From Spongiihabitans sp963422685 (lineage in GTDB: Bacteria; Pseudomonadota; Gammaproteobacteria; Arenicellales; Poriferihabitantaceae): a stretch of DNA of 64,000 nucleotides. The notes under the pieces were generated by a model. That model was not told the DNA's origin, searched no databases, and saw nothing but the letters and a program-made list of their open reading frames with translations. Below are positions 44,564-52,691 of this stretch, one piece after another (positions within the stretch are counted from its first letter, which is position 1; each line of letters starts with the position of its first letter). Where the stretch lies: positions 1,798,001 through 1,862,000 of the forward strand of contig OY730442.1 in assembly GCA_963422685.1 (NCBI GenBank), written 5' to 3'. The position numbers and the translations under genes are program-made.

Positions 44564-45997
44564 ATGTCTACGTCTACTGTCCCGGCACCAGCCGTTGAAA
44601 ATATTCAACAGGATTGCCACGTTGCCGACATGCGTCTGGCCGCATGGGGAAGAAAAGAAATGCGCATCGCAGAAACCGAAATGCCGGGTCTGGCAGCGGT
44701 GCGCAGCAAGTATGCACAGGAGCAGCCGTTGCAAGGCGCACGCATCGCCGGGTCATTACATATGACTATTCAGACTGCCGTGCTGATTGAATCCCTGGTG
44801 GCGCTGGGCGCGGAGGTGCGCTGGGCATCCTGTAATATTTTTTCAACCCAGGACCACGCCGCCGCCGCGATTGCCGCCACGGGTGTGCCGGTATTCGCAT
44901 TTAAAGGCGAATCCCTGGAGCAATACTGGGCATTCAGCCATCGCATCATGGAGTGGTCTGACGGCGGCGGCCCGAATATGATTCTCGATGATGGCGGCGA
45001 TGCAACCATGCTGCTGATGCTGGGCGCCAGGGCGGAGCAGGATGTTGCGGTGCTGGATACACCGTCCAGTGAAGAAGAAGTGGTTCTGTTCAAAAGCATC
45101 AGGGCAAGACTGCGGGAGAATGCAGGCTGGTACAGCACCCGCCTGGCAAATATTCAGGGGGTGACCGAAGAAACCACAACAGGTGTACACAGGCTGTACC
45201 AAATGGCCGCCACCGGCGGGCTGCCATTCCCGGCTATCAATGTCAATGATTCCGTCACCAAATCCAAATTTGATAATCTTTATGGCTGTCGCGAATCACT
45301 CGTAGATGGCATCAAACGCGCCACGGATGTGATGATTGCCGGAAAAATCGCCATGGTTCTGGGTTATGGCGATGTTGGCAAAGGCTGTGCGCAATCATTA
45401 CGCGGTCTGGGTGCCACTGTCTGGGTGTCGGAAATCGACCCGATATGTGCGCTGCAGGCGGCGATGGAAGGTTTTCGGGTAATGAATATGGATGATGCGT
45501 GCTCCCAGGCAGATATTTTTGTTACCGCCACCGGAAATTTCAATGTGATTAATCATGACCATATGGTGCAAATGAAAAATCAATCGATCCTGTGCAATAT
45601 CGGACACTTCGATAACGAAATTGATATCGCCTCGATGAAGCAATATCCGTGGGAAAATATCAAACCCCAGGTGGATCAGATTATCCTGCCCAATGGCAAC
45701 CGCATAACCCTGCTTGCAGAAGGGCGGCTGGTGAATCTGGGCTGTGCCACGGGTCATCCGAGCTTTGTCATGTCCAATAGTTTTACCAACCAGGTTCTGG
45801 CGCAGATTGAATTGTGGAAAGACGGCGACAATTATGATAACCAGGTGCATGTCCTGCCCAAACATCTGGATGAAGAAGTGGCGCGATTACACCTGGACAA
45901 GATCGGCGCCAGCCTTACCCGGCTTACCCGCCAGCAGGCGGATTATATCAACGTCCCGGTGGCAGGCCCGTACAAGCCGGATCATTATCGATACTGA
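44564..45997 (+). CDS. ahcY: Adenosylhomocysteinase
   Basis: AhcY splits S-adenosylhomocysteine into adenosine and homocysteine with bound NAD. The 477-residue protein has WASCNIFSTQDHAAAAI, the NAD-binding GYGDVGKGCAQSLRGLG, NDSVTKSKFDNLYGC and the end AGPYKPDHYRY, exactly as in the family. Length fits the longer proteobacterial form. Organisms with AhcY usually lack the MTAN/LuxS route. metF, often next in line, is replaced here by an SDR fragment. Confidence 0.96.
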   Translation: MSTSTVPAPAVENIQQDCHVADMRLAAWGRKEMRIAETEMPGLAAVRSKYAQEQPLQGARIAGSLHMTIQTAVLIESLVALGAEVRWASCNIFSTQDHAAAAIAATGVPVFAFKGESLEQYWAFSHRIMEWSDGGGPNMILDDGGDATMLLMLGARAEQDVAVLDTPSSEEEVVLFKSIRARLRENAGWYSTRLANIQGVTEETTTGVHRLYQMAATGGLPFPAINVNDSVTKSKFDNLYGCRESLVDGIKRATDVMIAGKIAMVLGYGDVGKGCAQSLRGLGATVWVSEIDPICALQAAMEGFRVMNMDDACSQADIFVTATGNFNVINHDHMVQMKNQSILCNIGHFDNEIDIASMKQYPWENIKPQVDQIILPNGNRITLLAEGRLVNLGCATGHPSFVMSNSFTNQVLAQIELWKDGDNYDNQVHVLPKHLDEEVARLHLDKIGASLTRLTRQQADYINVPVAGPYKPDHYRY

Positions 45998-46003
45998 ATG
46001 ACG

Positions 46004-46027
46004 CCTGTAAATAAATCAGGATTTTTT
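46004..46027 (+). terminator. Weak candidate terminator after ahcY
   Basis: CCTG (46004-46007) and CAGG (46017-46020) form a four-base stem with a nine-base loop, followed by six T. It starts seven bases after the ahcY stop. The stem is short, so this is only a candidate. Confidence 0.3.
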
Positions 46028-46118
46028 CGTGCGTGCACAGCTTGGCGCGGAAAACTGCGATGAGACACCCGGCGCCCGGTAATAAACGAAAAATCAGCCA
46101 GCGGATTCCGGCCGGATA

Positions 46119-46343
46119 ATGCCCGGTTCAAAATCAAAAATCGCCCTGGTTACTGATGCCGGCACGGGAATCGGTCGAGCGGTAACCATTACGTTGTTAC
46201 AAAACGGGTATGCGGTGGCACTCACCGGACGCCGGCAAGGGCCATTGGAAGAAACAGCGCATAATCTTCGCATCCATATTCGTTGTCTTTGCGGGCCGGG
46301 CCTGGTGCACACGAGCCTTGACTTGCACAATATTGGCATATAA
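46119..46343 (+). pseudogene. Truncated short-chain dehydrogenase fragment
   Basis: The 74-codon frame reads KIALVTDAGTGIGRAVTITL and GYAVALTGRRQGPLEETA, the first two strands and the cofactor loop of a classical SDR, then goes off-family. Only the NAD(P)-binding start survives, and the usual TGAGTGIG is TDAGTGIG. It is probably the stub of a deleted gene. The end of the frame overlaps the candidate hrcA promoter. Confidence 0.6.
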
Positions 46344-46344
46344 T
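46318..46344 (+). promoter_or_regulatory. Candidate hrcA promoter
   Basis: TTGACT (46318-46323) and a perfect TATAAT (46339-46344) are 15 bases apart, slightly short of the optimum, and lie about 100 bases upstream of hrcA. A weaker alternative is TTGGAC (46359-46364) and TTAAAT (46382-46387) with 17 bases between. Confidence 0.4.
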
Positions 46345-46355
46345 GCTGTCGTTAA

Positions 46356-46369
46356 TTATTGGACAATAA
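46356..46369. promoter_or_regulatory. Palindromic operator candidate in the hrcA leader
   Basis: TTATTG and CAATAA flank a GA centre just after the expected start of transcription from the TTGACT/TATAAT promoter. It is not a CIRCE element (TTAGCACTC and GAGTGCTAA around nine bases), which I do not find in this leader. Confidence 0.35.
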
Positions 46370-46445
46370 ATCGGTAATGCCTTAAATTGACGACCAGTTA
46401 ATGATCAACTCATGGTTTAGGTGAATCCTGGACCAGATATAATTC

Positions 46446-47507
46446 ATGCCCCAATCCGAAGTTTTTGACCTCAGTGAACGTGCGCAATCCGTATTGAAAG
46501 GATTGATCCGCCGCTATGTTGCTGACGGCGCTCCAGTGGGTTCCCGCACCCTTGCCAAAGAGACCGACCTGTCCCTTAGCCCGGCGACAATTCGCAATGT
46601 AATGGCGGACCTTGAGGATTATGGATTGATTTATGCACCGCACACTTCGGCGGGGCGAATTCCAACCGTGAAAGGCTATCGATTTTTTATAAACAGCCTG
46701 TTAAAAGTCGGGCCGATCAATTCCCAATCCCTGGGAGAGATAGCGGAAAGATTCAGCGGGATTTCTGACCAGAACAGTATATTGAAGGGCGCAACGGAAA
46801 TGCTTTCACAGATTACATCCTTTGCCGGAATCGTTTATGCGCCGGGCAACAGCAACGCACAAATCCGCCAGCTCGAGTTTTTAAATTTATCCGAACAGCG
46901 CGTGCTGGCCATACTCATCACGGACGATGGGCAGGTACAAAACAAAGTGCTGGCCGCGCACCGTGAATATTCCGCCTCGGAACTGGTGGAAGCGGCAAAC
47001 TATTTTAATGCCAAATACAGCGCACAATCGCTGCACGGGGTCAGAGAGCAGTTATTTGTCCGCATGAAACAGGATCACAAAAGCATGCACCGGGAAATGC
47101 GCACCGCCATAAAAATGGCGGGCCAGCTATTTGACGCAGAGGACATGCAATCCGGCGACCAGGTATTGGTGAGCGGCGAAAATAACCTGCTCGCGGTTCC
47201 CGAGTTTACCGAGCTCAACAAACTGCGCCGGCTTTTTGATACGTTTAAAACCAAACAGGTGCTTTTTGATCTTTTGCAAAAGAGTATGTTTACCGAAGGG
47301 GTGAACATATTCATCGGCGAAGAATCGGGGTATGAACCGTTTGAAGATTGCAGCGTGATTGCCTCGCCCTATCGGGTCGATAACAAGCGGGTCGGCGTAC
47401 TCGGCGTAATCGGGCCAACCCGAATGCAGTATGACGAGGTTATATCCGCAGTTGACGTCACGGCAAAACTGATGGGTAGCGCATTGAGCGCCCACGGCGT
47501 CCTGTAA
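46446..47507 (+). CDS. hrcA: Heat-inducible transcription repressor HrcA
   Basis: HrcA represses chaperone operons by binding CIRCE elements, with GroEL as its thermometer. The 353-residue protein has the winged-helix domain DGAPVGSRTLAKETDLSLSP, ATIRNVMADLEDYGLI and PHTSAGRIPTVKGYRFF, then the GAF-like core and the C-terminal VIGPTRMQYDEVI. HrcA is absent from enterics but present in several deeper gammaproteobacterial lineages. grpE and dnaK are not nearby. Confidence 0.93.
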   Translation: MPQSEVFDLSERAQSVLKGLIRRYVADGAPVGSRTLAKETDLSLSPATIRNVMADLEDYGLIYAPHTSAGRIPTVKGYRFFINSLLKVGPINSQSLGEIAERFSGISDQNSILKGATEMLSQITSFAGIVYAPGNSNAQIRQLEFLNLSEQRVLAILITDDGQVQNKVLAAHREYSASELVEAANYFNAKYSAQSLHGVREQLFVRMKQDHKSMHREMRTAIKMAGQLFDAEDMQSGDQVLVSGENNLLAVPEFTELNKLRRLFDTFKTKQVLFDLLQKSMFTEGVNIFIGEESGYEPFEDCSVIASPYRVDNKRVGVLGVIGPTRMQYDEVISAVDVTAKLMGSALSAHGVL

Positions 47508-47540
47508 TATTCTTTCGCCTGGTGCCTGGCGATTGATTGC

Positions 47541-48092
47541 ATGGCAGATCTGGATGCGGTTTTTGATCAGGCAGCCGCTTTCAGGCTGGCGCCCATAGCA
47601 GACTGGCATCCCGAAAAAACCGTCGGCATTGATATTCGAATTGATGCCAATGGAAATTGGTTATATCAGGGATCGCGTATTGGGCGGCGTCGTATGGTCA
47701 AGCTGTTTTCTACCGTATTGCGATTTGAAGGTCAGCAGTATTTTCTGGTCACACCGCCGCTCAAATATCAAATTCAGGTTGACGACGCGCCATTTGTCGC
47801 GGTCGAATTAAATCGCCGCAACAACCAGGGTCAGCAGCGCCTGTACTTTCGCACCAATATGGATGAGGTGGTGGTCGCTGATGAGGCGCATCCCCTGAGC
47901 ATCGTTACCGATGCGCTCAGCGGTGAACCTTCGCCTTATATTGCAGTGCGCGATGGATTAAAAGCCAAAATAACCCGATCGGTGTTCTATCAACTGGTTG
48001 AGTTTCTGCAACCTGCCCCGCATCCCCATGCGGGTGTGAATTCGGTCGGGGTTTTCAGCGCCGGCGTATTTTTCCCGTTTGGATCAATATGA
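47541..48092 (+). CDS. DUF1285 family protein
   Basis: The 183-residue protein contains DIRIDANGNWLYQGSRIGRRRMVKLFSTVL, QYFLVTPPLKYQIQVDDAPF and a C-terminal ITRSVFYQLVEF, which fit DUF1285 proteins of proteobacteria. The function is unknown. There is no signal peptide. It begins 33 bases after hrcA and may be co-transcribed with it. The following 214 bases hold no gene. Confidence 0.8.
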   Translation: MADLDAVFDQAAAFRLAPIADWHPEKTVGIDIRIDANGNWLYQGSRIGRRRMVKLFSTVLRFEGQQYFLVTPPLKYQIQVDDAPFVAVELNRRNNQGQQRLYFRTNMDEVVVADEAHPLSIVTDALSGEPSPYIAVRDGLKAKITRSVFYQLVEFLQPAPHPHAGVNSVGVFSAGVFFPFGSI

Positions 48093-48247
48093 CGGGAAAG
48101 CAATGCCAGTTGAAAATGCACTAGACACGATGCTGGTCTGCACCGGGCATGAGTGCGCATTGCCGATCATGCCGATCAAGGATAGTGCCGGATTGGTCAA
48201 TAGTGGTAAGATAAACCGCAAGTATGGGCCGGGAGCATGAGCTGGAA

Positions 48248-48260
48248 ATGAGATTCTCAT
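48248..48260. promoter_or_regulatory. Palindrome upstream of the aldehyde oxidoreductase gene
   Basis: ATGAGA and TCTCAT flank a single T, about 47 bases before the ATG. It may be an operator. It does not match the ModE-site pattern that might be expected for a tungsten/molybdenum enzyme. Confidence 0.25.
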
Positions 48261-48306
48261 CCTGCCCGCCGATTACATATAACCTGATTCTAAAGAGAGC
48301 AATCTG

Positions 48307-50139
48307 ATGACCTGGCAAAAGAAAATATTACGCATTGACCTGACGGCGGGCACCACGTCTATTGAACCATTGAACCTGGAATGGGCCGGTGAATATCTCG
48401 GCAGCCGGGGGCTGGGAACAAAGTATTTATACGAGGAAATGGACCCCAAAGCCGATGCGCTGGGGCCGGACAACGTTCTGATATTTTCTACCGGCCCGCT
48501 AAGTGGCACCATGGCATCGACCAGCGGCCGATATGGTGTGGTCACCAAGGGGCCATTAACCAACGCCATCGCCTGTTCCAATTCCGGTGGAAAATTTGGG
48601 GCGGAACTGAAGTTTGCGGGTTACGACATGTTGATCATAAAAGGGCAGTCAAAGAGTCCGGTTTATCTGAACATCCGTGACCACAAAGCAGAATTGCTGC
48701 CAGCGGATGAAATCTGGGGGCAATCGGTCTGGTATGCGGATGAATGGATTCGCAAAAAACATCAGGACCCGCAGGTCAGGATTGCGGCTATCGGCGAGGC
48801 TGGCGAAAACCTGGCGCGTTTTGCCTGTGTGGTCAACGACCTGCATCGCGCGGCCGGCCGCTCTGGCGTTGGCGCAGTAATGGGCAGCAAGAACCTGAAG
48901 GCAATTTGTGTGCGGGGAACGGTTGGCCTGAAAGACCATAATCCCGGCGCATTTATGTCTGTGGTACAGGAAGTGAACAAGGTGCTGCACGGCAGCAGCA
49001 ATCGGCGCGGCCTGATGCGCTACGGCACCCATGCCATGCTGGACAGTATGCAGGAGTTTGGCGGATTACCCACCCACAATTTCCGGCAAGTTACTTTCGC
49101 TGGCGCAGAGAAAATCAATCATAGATCTGTAACCATAAAAAACCGAAACGGGCATACCAATCTGGTGCGCAATGCCGCGTGTTTCGGCTGTACCATCGGC
49201 TGTGGCCGCATCGCAAAAATTGACCCGAAGCATTTCAGCGTTAAAGATCGCCCTGAATACTGGATTGCCTCGGGCGGGCTGGAGTATGAAACGGCGTTTG
49301 CCTTCGGTCCGGCGGTGGGAGTGGATGATCTGGACGCCATGACTTTTGCCGGGTTTATGATGAATGAACACGGCATGGACCCGATTTCCTTCGGCGTTAC
49401 ACTGGCCGCGGCCATGGAGCTTTATGAGATGGGGGTGATTGGCAAACAACAAACGGATGGCATTGATTTGAGTTTCGGCAGCGCGGAAGCATTGGTGGTC
49501 ATGTCTGAAAAAACCGGAAAACACCAGGGATTTGGCCGGGAGCTTGGACTGGGGTCCAGATTGCTGTGCGAAAAATACGGCCACCCGGAGTTGGCCATGG
49601 TCGCCAAGGGTCAAGAGTTTGCAGGGTATGACGGGCGTTCCATGCAGGGAATGGGGCTGGGTTATGCGACCAGCAATCGCGGTGCCTGCCATTTACGCCA
49701 CGATACCTTTACCGAGGACTACCAGGAACCAGGCACCACGGGCAAGGCCCGGGCCTGCGCCACGTCCCAGGATTTTGTGGCCATGGTGGATTCCTCTGGA
49801 CTGTGTTTATTCACCACTGGAACCTGGGGTTACGAAGACTTTGCCAAAATGATTGACGCTGATTTGCCGGGTGATTGGGACGTGGAACGATTGCGCCGAA
49901 CGGGAGAGCGGATCTGGAATCTGGAGAAGCTGTTTAATTTGCAGGCCGGATTGACCATGCAGGATGACACGCTGCCGCCGAGAATGCTGCAAGACCCTGC
50001 GCCTGCGGGATTTAACAAAGGGGGCGTTGCGCAAATAGCGGTGATGGTGCCGCAGTATTACAATGTGCGCGGTTGGTCGGAACAGGGGATACCGTCAAAA
50101 CAGAAACTGGATTCCTTGAATATTCAGGCTCTGATTTAG
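48307..50139 (+). CDS. Tungsten-type aldehyde ferredoxin oxidoreductase family protein
   Basis: The 610-residue protein belongs to the AOR family, which oxidises aldehydes to acids (or the reverse) with a tungsten bis-pterin and one [4Fe-4S] cluster. The cluster ligands are visible: Cys292, Cys295 and Cys299 in ACFGCTIGC, and Cys500 in SSGLCLFTTG, in the AOR spacing. The N-terminal KILRIDLTAGTTSIEP and PLSGTMASTSGRYGVVTKGP are also typical. A GAGAG lies before the ATG. No AorA-like ferredoxin subunit, tungstate transporter or pterin gene is adjacent, so its redox partner is unknown. The gene is followed by a displaced copy of its own Cys-motif DNA. Confidence 0.88.
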   Translation: MTWQKKILRIDLTAGTTSIEPLNLEWAGEYLGSRGLGTKYLYEEMDPKADALGPDNVLIFSTGPLSGTMASTSGRYGVVTKGPLTNAIACSNSGGKFGAELKFAGYDMLIIKGQSKSPVYLNIRDHKAELLPADEIWGQSVWYADEWIRKKHQDPQVRIAAIGEAGENLARFACVVNDLHRAAGRSGVGAVMGSKNLKAICVRGTVGLKDHNPGAFMSVVQEVNKVLHGSSNRRGLMRYGTHAMLDSMQEFGGLPTHNFRQVTFAGAEKINHRSVTIKNRNGHTNLVRNAACFGCTIGCGRIAKIDPKHFSVKDRPEYWIASGGLEYETAFAFGPAVGVDDLDAMTFAGFMMNEHGMDPISFGVTLAAAMELYEMGVIGKQQTDGIDLSFGSAEALVVMSEKTGKHQGFGRELGLGSRLLCEKYGHPELAMVAKGQEFAGYDGRSMQGMGLGYATSNRGACHLRHDTFTEDYQEPGTTGKARACATSQDFVAMVDSSGLCLFTTGTWGYEDFAKMIDADLPGDWDVERLRRTGERIWNLEKLFNLQAGLTMQDDTLPPRMLQDPAPAGFNKGGVAQIAVMVPQYYNVRGWSEQGIPSKQKLDSLNIQALI

Positions 50140-50148
50140 TTCTGGATA

Positions 50149-50218
50149 AATCTGGTTCGCAATGCCGCGTGTTTCGGCTGCACCATCGGCCGTGGGCCGC
50201 ATCGCAAAAATTGACCCG
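50149..50218 (+). repeat. Partial duplicate of the AOR iron-sulfur motif coding DNA
   Basis: This 70-base stretch, ten bases after the AOR stop, repeats 49159-49227 with three substitutions and one inserted G. Its source encodes the region around Cys292-Cys299. The insertion breaks the frame, so it is a non-coding remnant, either of a local duplication or of a second, deleted copy. The repeat ends sharply on the right. Confidence 0.85.
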
Positions 50219-50270
50219 GGAGCTGCCGGGGGTGGACAATCGCCCGGGATTTTACCCTGCCGAATCTTCT

Positions 50271-51059
50271 TTATACAAAATTCTCGCTGATTCCCACGGT
50301 GTTAAATCCACCGTCCACATAGGTGATCTCGCCGGTAATGCCGGACGCCAGGTCCGAGCATAAAAAAGCGGCGGTGTTGCCAACTTCTTCTATGGTCACC
50401 GCCCGACCCAGTGGTGCGACCTTTTCAAAATACCCAAGCATTTTTCTGAAATTCTTGATGCCGGCGGCGGCCAGTGTGCGAATGGGGCCGGCGGATATGC
50501 CATTGACGCGAATCCCTTTGCGGCCCAAAGACTGCGCCATATAGCGTACATTGGCCTCCAGGCTGGCCTTGGCCAGCCCCATCACATTGTATCCCGGCAT
50601 GGACCGAACCGCCCCGATGTAGGTGAGCGTTAACATTGAAGCATTGCGACCCTGCATCAGCGGCATGGCAGCTTTGGCCATCGCGGCAAAACTGTATGAA
50701 CTGATTTCGTGCGCGGTATTAAAACCCTGCCGGGTTACCGCGTCCAGATACAGGCCTTCCAGTTCTTCACGGGGCGCAAATGCGATGGAATGAATCAAGG
50801 CATCCAGCCCATCCCAGGATTTTCCGAGTTGGGTAAACAGATCATTTATTTCCGCATCACTGGCAACATCGCATGGCAAAACCAGGCTTGAGTGCAGCGC
50901 ATTCGCCAGTTTCTCGACACGCGGTTTCATCTTGTCGTCAGGATAGGCGAACGCCAGCTCGGCACCTTCACGGTGCATGGCCTGCGCCACCCCCCAAGCG
51001 ATTGACCGATTACTGGCCACGCCCGCGATCAATACTCGTTTACCGGATAGGAATCCCAT
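50271..51059 (-). CDS. fabI: Enoyl-[acyl-carrier-protein] reductase
   Basis: FabI carries out the last reduction of fatty-acid elongation with NADH. The 262-residue protein has the FabI-type dinucleotide loop GVASNRSIAWGVAQAMHREG and the catalytic Tyr(x6)Lys in PGYNVMGLAKASLEANVRY, preceded by TLTYIGAVRSMP. The C-terminal GITGEITYVDGGFNTVG is typical. It is convergent with the AOR gene. Confidence 0.95.
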   Translation of the reverse strand: MGFLSGKRVLIAGVASNRSIAWGVAQAMHREGAELAFAYPDDKMKPRVEKLANALHSSLVLPCDVASDAEINDLFTQLGKSWDGLDALIHSIAFAPREELEGLYLDAVTRQGFNTAHEISSYSFAAMAKAAMPLMQGRNASMLTLTYIGAVRSMPGYNVMGLAKASLEANVRYMAQSLGRKGIRVNGISAGPIRTLAAAGIKNFRKMLGYFEKVAPLGRAVTIEEVGNTAAFLCSDLASGITGEITYVDGGFNTVGISENFV

Positions 51060-51147
51060 TTATAGCCTCGTTTGTTACACTGCCCAGGATGAAAAGTTAT
51101 TTTTGCAGCGATAATTCTAACAGTTATCCCGGACTTAAAAAATTCTG

Positions 51148-51873
51148 ATGCAGCAGGGACTGGTTTCGATTACCCACGACCAATCTGGCCAGGCACTGGC
51201 CGGTGAGTTGGCAGCATTGCTTGATGCCGCAATCATTACCGCCGCACAATTGCCGCAAACCGAATATCTGATCGAGGTAAAACTCGGCAAACCCGGTCTG
51301 AAGGTGGTTTCCCGGCCCGACTTGAAACCGATCATTGTGGATTTTAGTCATGCGCGAAAAAATACCGGCAAGGACCCGTTGCTGCGTGCAATTGGTGCAG
51401 CGACCAATTCCGTGATCGATGCCACGGCAGGATGGTGCAGCGACGCCGTCCATCTGGCGCGACACGGATTGAACGTGGTTGCCATTGAGCAAAATAAAAT
51501 GGTCGCCGCTTTGAGTATGTGTGCCAGGCGGCATATTTCTGATGCCGACCTGAAAGCGCGCTTTACCCTGTTGCAGGGCAACAGCATCACGGTGCTGGAG
51601 AGGCTTGCACAATTCCCAGACGTGGTTTATCTTGATCCCATGTACCCCGAAAAAAACAAGTCAGCGGCGGTTAAAAAAGAACTCGCAGTGTTGCAGCAAA
51701 TCCTCGGGCCCGGCGGCAATGACGCAGGTTTATTTGATCGGGCGATGCAGGCGGCGCGCAGGCGGGTGGTGGTAAAACGGCCGCACTATGCCGCTCCGAT
51801 CGCGCCTGGGAAAACCGGGGAAACCCGCACCAAGTCAGTGCGCTTTGATATTTACAGGCCAGATAGTCGTTGA
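51148..51873 (+). CDS. rsmJ: 16S rRNA m2G1516 methyltransferase RsmJ
   Basis: RsmJ methylates G1516 of 16S rRNA. The 241-residue protein has the SAM site DATAGWCSDAVHLARHGLNV, the active-site DPMYPEKNKSAAVKKELAVL and the C-terminal VVVKRPHYAAPI and GKTGETRTKSVRFD, all diagnostic. It is divergent from fabI with an 88-base gap. Family limited to gammaproteobacteria, which supports the taxonomic call. Confidence 0.93.
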   Translation: MQQGLVSITHDQSGQALAGELAALLDAAIITAAQLPQTEYLIEVKLGKPGLKVVSRPDLKPIIVDFSHARKNTGKDPLLRAIGAATNSVIDATAGWCSDAVHLARHGLNVVAIEQNKMVAALSMCARRHISDADLKARFTLLQGNSITVLERLAQFPDVVYLDPMYPEKNKSAAVKKELAVLQQILGPGGNDAGLFDRAMQAARRRVVVKRPHYAAPIAPGKTGETRTKSVRFDIYRPDSR

Positions 51874-51901
51874 TGCGCATGATTGATTCCCCGTCTGATT
51901 T

Positions 51902-51937
51902 TTATGTCGCCCGTTATGTCGCTTGTTATGTTGATGG
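51902..51937 (+). repeat. Short 12-base tandem repeat
   Basis: TTATGTCGCCCG, TTATGTCGCTTG and TTATGTTGATGG are three head-to-tail degenerate copies of a 12-base unit in the 202-base gap between rsmJ and orn. A 30-codon frame runs through it but resembles nothing. Confidence 0.5.
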
Positions 51938-52075
51938 CGCCAAAGGCGGTCCCCTCGGCAAAACGTCCTGAAACCGTGCCGGAATTGTACTTGCGTAATC
52001 CAGTCTCGAGAACCGAACGGCGGCAGTTTTCCCGGGCGCAGTCGTCTCGGCGCAGCGAATATTTCAGGAATTAAA

Positions 52076-52624
52076 ATGCACCCGCAAAACCTGGTTTGGA
52101 TGGACCTGGAAATGACTGGTCTGTCGCCCGAGAAGGATCGAATTATCGAAATTGCGACCATCGTGACGGATGCGCAATTGAACGTTCTGGAAGAAGGGCC
52201 GGTAATCGCTATTCATCAGTCGCTTGCGCGTCTGGCCAGGATGGATGAATGGAATACCCGAACCCATACCGAAAGCGGCTTGGTGAATCGGGTTCGGCAA
52301 TCCGAATTTGATGAAAAGCGGGCAGAGCAGGCAACCATGAATTTTATTGCAAAATACGTGGCCGGGAATCATTCCCCGCTGTGTGGAAATTCCATCTGCC
52401 AGGACCGGCGTTTCCTGGCCAACTATATGCCCAGACTGGAATCCTATTTACATTACCGGAATCTGGACGTGACCTCGATAAAAGAATTGGTGGTGCGTTG
52501 GCGACCGGAACTGCTGAACGGGTTTTCCAAGCGAAATACCCATCAAGCCATGGATGATATTCGCGAATCCATCCAGGAGCTGAAGTATTATCGCAAGACT
52601 TTTATTAACGCGCCCAAATCTTGA
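52076..52624 (+). CDS. orn: Oligoribonuclease
   Basis: Orn degrades two- to five-base RNAs and clears the c-di-GMP product pGpG; it is usually essential. The 182-residue DEDDh exonuclease has MDLEMTGL (Asp10, Glu12), LCGNSICQDRRFLANYMP, and HQAMDDIRESIQELKYYR. Length and sequence are standard. Confidence 0.95.
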   Translation: MHPQNLVWMDLEMTGLSPEKDRIIEIATIVTDAQLNVLEEGPVIAIHQSLARLARMDEWNTRTHTESGLVNRVRQSEFDEKRAEQATMNFIAKYVAGNHSPLCGNSICQDRRFLANYMPRLESYLHYRNLDVTSIKELVVRWRPELLNGFSKRNTHQAMDDIRESIQELKYYRKTFINAPKS

Positions 52625-52691
52625 ATGGCGCCTGGCTGAAAGCATAACGGCGGGAAATAATGCCCCGCGACTGGATCCGCTGAAAAACCTG

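Noticed and set aside
46345..46445. CIRCE element before hrcA
   Set aside because: No TTAGCACTC or GAGTGCTAA half-sites are present.
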